NCBI GenBank assembly: GCA_026129545.1 | Contig: JAHCHX010000001.1 | Span: forward strand, 3,255,001 to 3,319,000 | Origin: Saprospiraceae bacterium | GTDB taxonomy: Bacteria > Bacteroidota > Bacteroidia > Chitinophagales > Saprospiraceae | DNA length: 64,000 nt | Direction: 5' to 3' | Shown here: positions 49,284-57,272 of the stretch, one piece after another | How positions within the stretch are numbered: position 1 is the stretch's first letter | Layout of the letters: each line of letters opens with the position of its first letter | The notes under the pieces: generated by a model | Databases searched by the model: none | What the model was told of the DNA's origin: nothing | What the model saw: the letters and a program-made list of their open reading frames with translations, nothing else | Made by a program: the position numbers and the translations under genes

Positions 49284-50981
49284 ATGAAGCACCTTTTACC
49301 CATCGCCCTTTTCGCACTTACCTTATCCGGATTGACGGCACAGAACACCGCCCGCATCACTGGCAACCTGCAAACAAACGGCAACTTTTTCATACGAGAC
49401 TCTATCATCGGAGCTGCCGGCCCCCCGCAACCCGGCCCCCCGCAATATGATTTTCAAAAATTTGGCGCGGAGAGCTGGCTCGCCCTCAATTACTCCAACT
49501 GGGGTTTTGACATGGGCATTCGATTCGACCTTTTCAACAACTCCAACCTTCTCAATCCATCCGGCGCTTATACAGATGAAGGTATCGGCCGCTGGTATGT
49601 GCACAAGAAAATTGACAAGTTCGACCTTGCGGGGGGGTACCTCTACGACCAAATCGGTTCCGGCATCATTTTCAGGGCGTACGAAGAACGCGCCCTGATG
49701 ATTGACAACGCGCTTTTTGGGGTCAAAGTAGGCTACGACATCAATGACAACTGGAAAGTCAAAGCTTTCACAGGGCGACAGAAAAGACAATTCAACATTT
49801 ATGGCTCTGTGATTCGCGGCGCTGCCGTGGATGGATTCATCAGACCCGACTCCACGAAAAACTTCACGCTCGCCCCCGGAGCCGGGATAGTGGCACGAAC
49901 CAACGACGACGAAACCATCAATCGCATCGTGAACGAAGTAGCCTCCTACGCCCCGCAAGACAGCATCGGGGCGCAGTACAATACCTACGCCATGACGGTT
50001 TTCAATACCCTGACCGCTGGCGACTTTTCTTGGTACATGGAGGGCGCTTACAAAACAAAAGATGTCATCTTCAACGAATTTGAGCGGCAAGTGACGGGAG
50101 CCAATGGCAAGCTCGTCAATACCGATGGCTACATGGCCTACACCAGCCTCACCTTTGCCAAAAGGGGATTGGGCATCACGCTCGAGGGCAAATACACAAA
50201 AAATTTTCGCTTCCGAACCGACCCCTTTCAGATAGGAGTGCAGGGGCAAATCAACTACCTCCCGCCAATCGCACGGCAAAACACTTTCAGGCTCCCCGCT
50301 CGATTCGCCCCCAACACACAGGAACTCGGCGAGCGAGGGCTTCAACTCGATGCCAAGTATTCCATCAACAAGCGGCTTTCAATCGGTCTCAATGTCGCGG
50401 ATATTTACAACCTCGATGGCGTGGAACTCTACCGCGAAATAGCGCCCGAGATCACTTACAAAAAAGACCGAAAATGGCAGGCGCTGCTGGGGCTTCAGTT
50501 CCTAAAGTACAACATCGCCATTTACCAGTTCAAAGGCGACCCGGAAGACCCCAGAGACATACTGCCTTGGATAGGCAAAGGCAGGGAGAATTTTGTGGAT
50601 GCCTTCACGCCATACACTGAAATTCTCTATAAATTCACCCCCAAGAAGTCATTGAGATTGGAGGCACAGTACCTCTTGACCGACGATGAATTCGGCTCTT
50701 GGGTGAATGTATTGGCCGAATGGGGCTGGGCGCCACATTGGCTGTTCTACGTCTCGGATATGTACAAAATCAAGCACCGCTCGACCGGGGAATTTACGCC
50801 CGAACAGACACGCTACGACGGGCTGCACTACCCGACAGTAGGCGTTGTTTACACCCATCGCGCCAACCGTTTTTCGCTTGCTTACGTCAAGCAAGTGGAA
50901 GGCATCAATTGCGCGGGTGGTATCTGCCGCTACGAGCCAACGTTTAGCGGTGTCCGCTTGAATGTCAGTTCTTCATTTTAA
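49284..50981 (+). CDS. DUF6029 family outer-membrane-type protein
   Basis: 565 residues from Met at 49284 with a signal peptide (MKHLLPIALFALTLSGLTAQ). The family blocks ITGNLQTNGNFFIRD, FGAESWLALNYSNWGFDMGIRFDLFNNSNLLNP and IGRWYVHKKIDKFDLAGGYLYDQIGSGIIFRAYEERALMIDNALFGVKV are clear, and the alternating pattern with a final Phe suggests a beta-barrel. DUF6029 proteins are found in Bacteroidota, often next to Omp28-like genes, as here (76 bp downstream). Function unknown; the pair probably works at the outer membrane. Confidence 0.87.
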   Translation: MKHLLPIALFALTLSGLTAQNTARITGNLQTNGNFFIRDSIIGAAGPPQPGPPQYDFQKFGAESWLALNYSNWGFDMGIRFDLFNNSNLLNPSGAYTDEGIGRWYVHKKIDKFDLAGGYLYDQIGSGIIFRAYEERALMIDNALFGVKVGYDINDNWKVKAFTGRQKRQFNIYGSVIRGAAVDGFIRPDSTKNFTLAPGAGIVARTNDDETINRIVNEVASYAPQDSIGAQYNTYAMTVFNTLTAGDFSWYMEGAYKTKDVIFNEFERQVTGANGKLVNTDGYMAYTSLTFAKRGLGITLEGKYTKNFRFRTDPFQIGVQGQINYLPPIARQNTFRLPARFAPNTQELGERGLQLDAKYSINKRLSIGLNVADIYNLDGVELYREIAPEITYKKDRKWQALLGLQFLKYNIAIYQFKGDPEDPRDILPWIGKGRENFVDAFTPYTEILYKFTPKKSLRLEAQYLLTDDEFGSWVNVLAEWGWAPHWLFYVSDMYKIKHRSTGEFTPEQTRYDGLHYPTVGVVYTHRANRFSLAYVKQVEGINCAGGICRYEPTFSGVRLNVSSSF

Positions 50982-51057
50982 AATTGATTATTCGGTTGAG
51001 ATTGTGTCAAATGACCGTATCAACGAATAACCAAAATCAACAAATCAACAATAGGAT

Positions 51058-51870
51058 ATGAAACACAAATTATTTCTCCCGCTTCTCGTCGCGGCCGCGT
51101 TGCAGGCTTGCAAAGAAGTCCCCGTAGCCATCCCCGAGCTCAGTGTGGGCGACCGTAAAGTGCTGGTGGAGGAGCTCACCGGTGTGCGTTGTCCCAACTG
51201 CCCCGACGGCACGGCAGCCCTGGTGGCATTGAGCAAGCAAATTGGCAAAAACCTCGTGATAGTAGGCGTGCACGCTGCCCCGGGCTACGATGTGCCATAT
51301 CCGCAAAGCAAGTACGATTTCCGAACAGACGAAGGCACTGCCATGGCAAAATATATCGGCACCGCCGCTTTTTTCCCCACGGCCTCCATCAACCGTCGCA
51401 TCGTGCCGCCCGAAATAGAGCCGTATCTGCCGCGCTCCATCTGGGCGGGCATCATAAGCGAGGAACTCTCAAAGCCGCCCGTCGTCGGCGTGTTTATGAA
51501 CACCACCTTCGACTCCCTAAGTCGCAAACTCGGGGTTGAAGTCACCATCGCCCCCGAGCAAACACTCACAGGCGACCATCGCCTCACCGTGCTCATCACG
51601 CAAGACAGTATTCAGGACTACCAAAAGGACGGCCTCCAGACGATTCCCGACTATTATCACCGCCATGTGCTGCGCAAGATATTGACACAACCCACTGGCG
51701 ATGTGATTTCAGAATCGCTTACCCCTTCATCCACCCTCACCCGAAACTATAATTTCGTGTTGCCCAACGACTGGGTGGAAAAGCATTGCAGCGTGGTGGC
51801 TTTCGTGCATCGCGGCGCTTCGCCCGACAAAGAGGTGCTGCAGGTAGAGGAAGTGCATGTAATCAAATAG
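51058..51870 (+). CDS. Omp28-related lipoprotein with CxxC motif
   Basis: 270 residues. Lipobox VAAALQAC (Cys about residue 18). A thioredoxin-like part begins with LVEELTGVRCPNCPDGTAALVALSKQIGKNLVIVGVHAAP, giving a CPNC motif. The C-terminal half is a beta-sandwich with HRLTVLITQDSIQDYQKDG. Omp28-related proteins are Bacteroidota outer-membrane lipoproteins; the CxxC suggests thiol chemistry or metal binding, but this is inference. Probably in one operon with the DUF6029 gene; a terminator follows within 20 nt. Confidence 0.85.
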   Translation: MKHKLFLPLLVAAALQACKEVPVAIPELSVGDRKVLVEELTGVRCPNCPDGTAALVALSKQIGKNLVIVGVHAAPGYDVPYPQSKYDFRTDEGTAMAKYIGTAAFFPTASINRRIVPPEIEPYLPRSIWAGIISEELSKPPVVGVFMNTTFDSLSRKLGVEVTIAPEQTLTGDHRLTVLITQDSIQDYQKDGLQTIPDYYHRHVLRKILTQPTGDVISESLTPSSTLTRNYNFVLPNDWVEKHCSVVAFVHRGASPDKEVLQVEEVHVIK

Positions 51871-51884
51871 GGAAATTTTTTGAG

Positions 51885-51935
51885 AAAAAAAAGCGCGGGT
51901 TTGTTCGGTGAGGCCGAATGAACCCGCGCTTTTTT
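51885..51935. terminator. Bidirectional terminator between Omp28-like and methylase genes
   Basis: A 15-bp perfect stem (AAAAAAGCGCGGGTT at 51887-51901 with its complement at 51921-51935) with A and T runs at its base; the 19-nt loop holds a smaller TTCGG/CCGAA hairpin. It serves the plus-strand gene ending at 51870 and the minus-strand gene ending at 51946. Confidence 0.92.
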
Positions 51936-51945
51936 GAAGGAGGGG

Positions 51946-53697
51946 TCAGAAGAGTTGCAACTGAGTCGAAGCGTCCGCATTATGGCGAAAACGATAAAAA
52001 TCCGACTCCTCAATGGCACTTTTCACTCCTGCCCGTGCAAGTATTTTTAAAATTTCTCCAAAGCTTACGGCATTTGCCACTCCTCGCAGGTCAACTCGCA
52101 TGAGCACATCTTTTGTAAAAGTCCTTTTGGCATCTGAAAAAGTGATAGCGTTTAGCAGGCCCGTTACAAAAGGATGATTTAACAGTGCAAAAGCAATGGC
52201 AGCATCGCTAAATTTTTCAAAACCAATAAAATAGCAGGTGTCATCCAGCATCAAAGGTTTGTCGTTTTCCGGCAGTACAAGCGTAAACGTTGGCAATTTG
52301 TAAAGCCCCGATATAGCAATTTTGTAAGGTAGAAATGAATAATCGCCAATGCCGAAAATTGAAAACGATGGCTTGCTGCGATAAATGCTTGACTTGCGAT
52401 TGGCAAAATGCTCTCTGTGAGAATAAAGATAGGAGTAGGTTTGGGGAAGTAAATTTTGAATGTACGTCGTGTCCTGTCCTACGCTGCGCTGGGTGACAAT
52501 CGTAAACCGTCGAGCGTTGGAGACAACTCCTCCTTTCAAGTCAGAACTTTTCAAAATGCCATAAACCAAATCGTTTTCCAACTCAACAGACTGGCCTCGG
52601 TTCGTTACAAAATAGCCATTTAGGCGTTCAAATTCCATCACTTCCGAGCAATCATGCTTCAATCCTTGCCGCCATTCGAAGGGGCAAATTCCGTCGAACG
52701 CTTCAAATGATTCATATTTTTCAGTGTTGGCTACAAATCGGTTTTCCTGCCAGCCAAAATGATAATCAGGCTCTGAGGCAGGAATCATTTGGGTTTGAGC
52801 GCATTGATATTCAGGAATCTGATTCAATTTGCAGGAGAATAGCGACGCTTCTACTGCCGCGCCAAACTCTTTTTTTGCGTCAATCGGAAACTGTTTCAAT
52901 TCCCCGATTCGCAGTTTAGCAGCCTTTTGGTCAAACACGATGTTTTTTATGACCGAGTTTTTTACCAAAAAGGCCATTCGACCGGAATGGTTTTGAAATG
53001 CGCGGAGCAGCATCAGCGTGATGTATTCGCCAATATCAAAATTGCCTTTCCCAGTCATGGCGTCGAGGCCATTCAGGTTCTTGAAGTTCGACTTTATTGG
53101 CAGGTTTTCAGAGTTCAAAACCCCTAATTTCGCGTTGGTGACCCACGGCGGATTGCCTAAAATCAAAACTTCTCCGCTGAGGTCACGACTTAGCTTCTCA
53201 AAGTCAAAATCAAAAACGTTCTGGTGAAAAAGACGAATGTCCGGTTTGGAGCGGTCAGAATTTAGGAGGAAAAAATCGAGAATAACAAACTTGGCTTCCC
53301 AAACGTAGGGTTTGTAAATCTCTACTCCTCTGATTTGCAGGAGTTGTGGGAAGTGCTGCAAAGCTGCAAGGATAAAATTTCCTTTTCCGAAAGTTGGCTC
53401 GACCAAAGCTTCGGGAGAAATGCCTTCCGTTTTTAAGAAAGAGGCAATTCGATTGGCAAGATTTGAGTTGGTTTGAAAATCGCCGTATTCCGCTCGGTCA
53501 GCTTCTTGAACGGAGGTTTGTTCATCGGCTAAAAATCTTCTTAGTTCTTCGTAATCTTCCTTGTTTTCAAAAAAATCCGCGATACCGCAAACAGACTTTA
53601 ACTCCTGATTTACAGCGGTATAATCTTCACTCTTCCCCCATAGGTCACACAGAAAAGACTTTGTCTCAAAACTGATATTGACAGAAGAAAACTGCAT
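51946..53697 (-). CDS. N6-adenine DNA methyltransferase (Eco57I/class I-like)
   Basis: 583 residues. The SAM site is EPTFGKGNFILAAL (100-113) and the catalytic motif is GNPPWVTN (NPPW at 182-185), giving the N6-adenine class. The second half (about 300-583) is a target-recognition/C-terminal domain without clear motifs, including LPYKIAISGLYKLPTFTL. No restriction nuclease gene is adjacent. A 33-codon ORF ends in a TGATG overlap with its start, so an upstream partner may have been lost to the palindrome at 53788-53870. Probably a solitary or remnant modification enzyme; the recognition sequence is unknown. Convergent with the Omp28-like gene. Confidence 0.85.
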   Translation of the reverse strand: MQFSSVNISFETKSFLCDLWGKSEDYTAVNQELKSVCGIADFFENKEDYEELRRFLADEQTSVQEADRAEYGDFQTNSNLANRIASFLKTEGISPEALVEPTFGKGNFILAALQHFPQLLQIRGVEIYKPYVWEAKFVILDFFLLNSDRSKPDIRLFHQNVFDFDFEKLSRDLSGEVLILGNPPWVTNAKLGVLNSENLPIKSNFKNLNGLDAMTGKGNFDIGEYITLMLLRAFQNHSGRMAFLVKNSVIKNIVFDQKAAKLRIGELKQFPIDAKKEFGAAVEASLFSCKLNQIPEYQCAQTQMIPASEPDYHFGWQENRFVANTEKYESFEAFDGICPFEWRQGLKHDCSEVMEFERLNGYFVTNRGQSVELENDLVYGILKSSDLKGGVVSNARRFTIVTQRSVGQDTTYIQNLLPQTYSYLYSHREHFANRKSSIYRSKPSFSIFGIGDYSFLPYKIAISGLYKLPTFTLVLPENDKPLMLDDTCYFIGFEKFSDAAIAFALLNHPFVTGLLNAITFSDAKRTFTKDVLMRVDLRGVANAVSFGEILKILARAGVKSAIEESDFYRFRHNADASTQLQLF

Positions 53698-53795
53698 CAG
53701 AGATTGATTTTGTCGGTGATTTTGGTGATGCCATTTACGGTCTCATGGAGGTTTACGACAACGATTCTCGCTTTGTCGGGTTCTGCAGGTGTCAT
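53697..53795 (-). pseudogene. Short ORF overlapping the methylase start (likely truncated upstream gene)
   Basis: An open frame from ATG (53795) to TGA (53699-53697) encodes 32 residues, MTPAEPDKARIVVVNLHETV then NGITKITDKINL. Its stop overlaps the methylase ATG as TGATG, the usual spacing of translationally coupled genes, and the sequence has normal amino-acid use. The frame continues upstream only to about 53855 before a stop, all within the palindrome at 53788-53870. I read it as the last codons of an upstream partner gene, cut off by the repeat. A short leader peptide is the alternative. Confidence 0.5.
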
Positions 53796-53870
53796 CCCGG
53801 AAGCATGGAGGGGTGACATCTCAAAAACAGGCCGAGATGTCACCTTTTTCGTTCCTCAAAAGATGACACC
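53788..53870. repeat. Nested palindromic element upstream of the methylase
   Basis: Outer arms GGTGTCATC (53788-53796) and GATGACACC (53862-53870), and inner arms GGTGACATCT (53812-53821) and AGATGTCACC (53835-53844), are all variants of GGTGWCATC. The inner hairpin is followed by TTTTTC on the plus strand. The 83-bp unit looks like a small palindromic mobile repeat; it ends an ORF on one side. Confidence 0.72.
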
Positions 53871-54068
53871 TCTTACAAACCTAGAATAGATGGGTTCACG
53901 ATACGTTGGTATTGTGCAAGGTTCGGTTTCATACGCTGATTTTTCCGGCATCAAGTTAACCCCTTTCACCATTTTTCATTTGAAGCAAAATTTCCTTCTC
54001 AAAACATTTTATTTCTAAACTCCCCTCTCATTTCCAAACTTCCTACCTTCGCCCTAAACCGCCAGCCC

Positions 54069-56402
54069 ATGAGTTATTTGGATGAATTGAACGATGTGCA
54101 GCGCGCTGCCGTCACCACCACCGAAGGCCCGGTGCTCGTCATCGCAGGCCCCGGCTCTGGCAAGACGCGGGTATTGACCTACCGTATCGCGCACCTCCTG
54201 CAAAATGGCGTGGCCCCCTGGGAAATCCTGACCCTGACGTTCACCAACAAGTCGGCCCGCGAGATGAAAGACCGCATCGAAAAAGTGGTGGGGCCGAAAG
54301 CGCAGCAAGTTTGGGCAGGCACGTTTCACTCCATTTTTGCCCGCATCCTGCGCGTGGAAGCAAGCAAAATCGGCTATCCCTCGTCGTTTACCATTTACGA
54401 CACGGACGATACGATGAGTGTGTTGCGTGCCATTATCAAGGAAATGAATCTCGACCCCAACGCCTACAATGCCTCGGCCATCCGCTCGCGCATTTCGCTG
54501 TGCAAGAGCAACTTGATTTCGCCGAAAGCTTACCGCGACAACGAGGAAATGCTCGCGCAAGACCGTGCCGCCCGTCGCCCTTACGTCGTGGATATTTATG
54601 AAAAATACGTGGCACGCTGCCAACGCTCCGGCGCGATGGACTTCGACGATTTGTTGTTCCAACTCTACCGCCTCTTCCGCGACAACCCCGACAATGTGTT
54701 GGAAAAATACCAGCGCAAGTTCCGCTACATCCACGTAGATGAATTTCAGGACACCAATTTTTTGCAGTACGCCATACTTCGCCGCTTGGTGAAATACGAG
54801 GGCAGCCCCGAAAACGTGTTCGTCGTGGGCGACGACGCGCAGAGTATCTACGCTTTCCGCGGCGCGACGATTGACAACATCCTCGATTTTGAAAAAGATT
54901 ATCCCAACCTTAAAACCTTCAAACTCGAACAAAACTACCGCAGCACCCACCATATCGTGTCGGCGGCCAACGAAGTGATTTCCTTCAATCGCCGCCAGCT
55001 GCAAAAAACAATTTGGACCGACAAGGAAGACCGCCACAAAATCAAACTCCTCAAATGCCTCACTGACGACGAGGAGGGCCGCCGAGTGGCCGATTTGCTT
55101 TTGGAACAAAAACACCGCTACCACTTGCCGAACTCGGAAATCGCCATCCTCTATCGCACCAACGCGCAAAGCCGCAAGTTCGAGGAACATTTGCGCAAGC
55201 TCAATCTGCCCTACCGCGTCTTTGGCGGAACGTCGTTTTACCAGCGCAAGGAGGTCAAAGACTTCATCGCTTACCTCCGCCTCGCTGTCAATCCCCGCGA
55301 CGAGGAAGCCCTGCGCCGCGTCGTCAACTTACCCGCGCGCGGCATCAGCGACGCGACGGTGGACAAACTCAGCGCCCTCGCCGAAGCCTCCAACATGACG
55401 ATGTGGGAGGCCATGCTCGACCCCGCGCTCGACGTAACCGACCGCGCCAAAAAGTCTATGGCGACTTTCCGAAACATGGTGCAGGACTGGCAAAAACGCG
55501 CCGCCTCCGAGTCGGCCTACCGCCTCGCCGCCGACATCCTGAAAAAGTCCGGCCTGCTCGACCTGCTCAAAGGCGACACCAGCCCCGAAGGCATCGGTCG
55601 CCTCGAAAACGTGAACGCCGTGCTCGACGCTATTTCCGAATTTACTGACAACCAAGCCAACAATGACCTTAATGACCTCAATGACCCTAATTACCCTAAT
55701 GACTCCAATGACCCTAATTACCCTAATGACCGCTCCTTAGCGGCTTACCTCCAAACCATCACTCTGCTCACCGATGCCGACGAAAAAAACGACAGCAACG
55801 ACCACATCACCCTGATGAGCGTACACTCGGCGAAGGGGCTGGAGTTCAAGAGTGTTTTCGTCACGGGCCTGGAAGAAAACCTCTTCCCCTCCTTCATGGC
55901 GCTGGAAGAGCCGAACGGTTTGGACGAGGAGCGCCGCCTGTTTTACGTCGCTGTGACGCGGGCGAAAGAGTTTTTGACTTTGAGTTTTGCCCAAAACCGC
56001 TACCGATTCGGGCAAATCCGCGTGAGCGAGCCGTCGCGTTTTTTGGATGAAATCACTGGACAACATTACGAACTCTTGGGCGGCATCGGCTCGGCACGCA
56101 ACACGCAGCCGGCACGACCCGAACTGCAGCCCCGCGCCAGCGTGAGCGGCAATTTCGCCAACCCGCGCCTGCGCGCCATGCAAAAAAATGCCGCGCCTGT
56201 CGCCATTCCCGCCGACTTCAAAGCCTCGCCGCTGGAGGACATTGTGCCGGGCGTGCGGGTGCTGCACCTGAAATTCGGCGAAGGAAAAATCGTGAGCGTG
56301 GAAGGCCCGAAGGACAACAAGGTGGCGACCATCCAATTCAAAAACGACGATATGCCGGAGCGGAGGATTGTGCTGAAGTTTGCGAAGTTGCAGGTGGTGT
56401 GA
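54069..56402 (+). CDS. pcrA: UvrD/PcrA-type DNA helicase
   Basis: Superfamily 1 3'-5' helicase of 777 residues for repair and replication. Walker A IAGPGSGKTRVL (about 26-37), motif Ia TLTFTNKSAREM, motif II VDEFQDTN, motif III FVVGDDAQSIYAFRGA, motif IV LEQNYRS, motif V LMSVHSAKGLEF, motif VI YVAVTRAK are all present. The C-terminus ends in a Tudor-like segment (VLHLKFGEGKIVSVEGPKDNKVATIQF). A 9-bp minisatellite adds about 23 residues (532-554) just before motif V. The last 63 bp are duplicated at 57115-57178. Probably the housekeeping enzyme, although it sits between methylase and toxin-antitoxin genes. Confidence 0.93.
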   Translation: MSYLDELNDVQRAAVTTTEGPVLVIAGPGSGKTRVLTYRIAHLLQNGVAPWEILTLTFTNKSAREMKDRIEKVVGPKAQQVWAGTFHSIFARILRVEASKIGYPSSFTIYDTDDTMSVLRAIIKEMNLDPNAYNASAIRSRISLCKSNLISPKAYRDNEEMLAQDRAARRPYVVDIYEKYVARCQRSGAMDFDDLLFQLYRLFRDNPDNVLEKYQRKFRYIHVDEFQDTNFLQYAILRRLVKYEGSPENVFVVGDDAQSIYAFRGATIDNILDFEKDYPNLKTFKLEQNYRSTHHIVSAANEVISFNRRQLQKTIWTDKEDRHKIKLLKCLTDDEEGRRVADLLLEQKHRYHLPNSEIAILYRTNAQSRKFEEHLRKLNLPYRVFGGTSFYQRKEVKDFIAYLRLAVNPRDEEALRRVVNLPARGISDATVDKLSALAEASNMTMWEAMLDPALDVTDRAKKSMATFRNMVQDWQKRAASESAYRLAADILKKSGLLDLLKGDTSPEGIGRLENVNAVLDAISEFTDNQANNDLNDLNDPNYPNDSNDPNYPNDRSLAAYLQTITLLTDADEKNDSNDHITLMSVHSAKGLEFKSVFVTGLEENLFPSFMALEEPNGLDEERRLFYVAVTRAKEFLTLSFAQNRYRFGQIRVSEPSRFLDEITGQHYELLGGIGSARNTQPARPELQPRASVSGNFANPRLRAMQKNAAPVAIPADFKASPLEDIVPGVRVLHLKFGEGKIVSVEGPKDNKVATIQFKNDDMPERRIVLKFAKLQVV
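55662..55730 (+). repeat. In-frame 9-bp minisatellite inside the helicase gene
   Basis: About 7.7 copies of AATGACCYT/AATTACCCT, period 9, read in frame as N-D/Y-L/P/S triplets (residues 532-554). The copies are imperfect and period 9 keeps the frame, so changes in copy number would leave the gene intact. Confidence 0.92.
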
Positions 56403-56403
56403 G
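56340..56403 (+). repeat. 64-bp direct repeat, left copy (3' end of the helicase gene)
   Basis: 63 of 64 bases match 57115-57178. This copy encodes the last 20 residues and stop of the helicase. The single difference (A56364 versus C57139) is a synonymous Arg codon change. Confidence 0.95.
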
Positions 56404-56434
56404 CGAAAATCGCTACATTTGTACAGCGTTTCGC
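56403..56434 (+). promoter_or_regulatory. Promoter and operator-like palindrome of the antitoxin/toxin pair
   Basis: TACATTTG (56414-56421) is an exact TAnnTTTG box 35 nt before the antitoxin ATG. It is centred in an imperfect dyad, GCGAAA(AT)CGCT ... AGCGTTTCGC (56403-56434). A TTG at 56388-56390, in the left direct repeat, lies 23 nt upstream. The layout suits autorepression by a toxin-antitoxin complex. Confidence 0.6.
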
Positions 56435-56455
56435 GCTGAAAAAATATTTGAAGTT

Positions 56456-56710
56456 ATGACTGCTCAAAAGAAATTGACAAACCTCCAACTCGAGATGTTG
56501 AAGGTTTTTAGCCGCGAACTCCCGGAAGAACAACTGCTGGAAATCAGGCAGTTGTTGGCAAAATACTTTGCCCAAAAAGTGGACGAAGAAATGGACGAAC
56601 TTTGGAAAGAAAAAGGCTGGACAGAGGAAACCATGCGCGAATGGGCGAACGAACACCTGCGTTCTTACAAAAAAGCGCCTGAACAAGTCACGATGGTCAA
56701 TGAAAAATGA
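56456..56710 (+). CDS. Antitoxin-like protein of a PIN toxin-antitoxin pair
   Basis: 84 residues from Met at 56456 (MTAQKKLTNLQLEMLKVFSR...). It is a small, mostly helical, charged protein (ELPEEQLLEIRQLLAKYFAQKVDEEMDELWKEKGWTEETMREW). The stop overlaps the toxin ATG by 4 bp (ATGA), the typical order and coupling of antitoxin then toxin. An antitoxin role rests on position, size and this coupling; I recognise the type next to PIN-family COG1569 toxins but cannot assign a named family. It begins 53 bp after the helicase stop. Confidence 0.75.
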   Translation: MTAQKKLTNLQLEMLKVFSRELPEEQLLEIRQLLAKYFAQKVDEEMDELWKEKGWTEETMREWANEHLRSYKKAPEQVTMVNEK

Positions 56711-57116
56711 AAGTCGTTCTCGACACCAGCGTGCTCATCGCGTCTTTCGCTAAAAACTCGCCTTTTCGACCCATTTACAGCGCGTTGTTGGAGGGGAATA
56801 CGAGTTGGCCGTTTCTACCGAAATCTTGCTGGAATATGCCGAGAAAATCGAAGAAAAAACCACGCCTTCCATTTCGCACAACCTGCTCGAACTCCTCACC
56901 CTCCTTCCCAATGTGCGCTTGCAGGAAATTTTCTACAACTGGAATCTCATCGCCAACGACCCTGACGCCAACAAGTTTGTGGATTGCTACATCGCCGCCG
57001 GCGCCGATTATCTCGTTAGCAACGACCGCCATTTCAGCGTGCTCAAACCCAACGATTTTCCGCCGGTTCAAGTGATTCGCATGGAGGCGTTTATGGAAAT
57101 TCTTTCGAGTCTGTAA
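56707..57116 (+). pseudogene. PIN-domain toxin (COG1569-like), frameshifted
   Basis: Read in two frames the sequence gives one PIN protein: MKVVLDTSVLIASFAKNSPF... (from 56707), then ELAVSTEILLEYAEKIEEKT...DPDANKFVDCYIAAGADYLVSNDRHFSVL... (to 57116). The frames join at GAGGGGAATACGAG (about 56791-56804); one extra base there would restore a protein of about 136 residues. The acidic PIN residues are present across the join: Asp6, the Glu of LLEYAEK, and Asp in DANKFVDCY and SNDRHF. PIN toxins are RNases. The break is either a real inactivation or a sequencing error at a short homopolymer. Confidence 0.8.
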
Positions 57117-57178
57117 AAACGACGATATGCCGGAGCGGCGGATTGTGCTGAAGTTTGCGAAGTTGCAGGTGGTGTGAG
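57115..57178 (+). repeat. 64-bp direct repeat, right copy
   Basis: Same 64 bases as 56340-56403 with one difference. It begins within the stop codon of the toxin and is noncoding. The offset of 775 bp defines the antitoxin/toxin cassette. Confidence 0.95.
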
Positions 57179-57208
57179 GGGGACTGAAATTTTCAATTGT
57201 TTCTTGCC

Positions 57209-57244
57209 TTTTGCCACTGTTGGCATCCCGCCAACAACACCTCG
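57209..57244 (+). repeat. 36-bp imperfect direct repeat, left of the methylase
   Basis: 32 of 36 bases match 58384-58419. It contains the hairpin TGTTGGC-ATCCC-GCCAACA. It ends 28 nt before the methylase ATG. Confidence 0.75.
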
Positions 57245-57272
57245 AATGGACCGACTAAAAACACTTTAGACC

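Noticed and set aside
54054-55190. A 378-codon minus-strand ORF
   Set aside because: Antisense to the helicase gene; no family features, and rich in His/Val/Ala as expected of a shadow frame.
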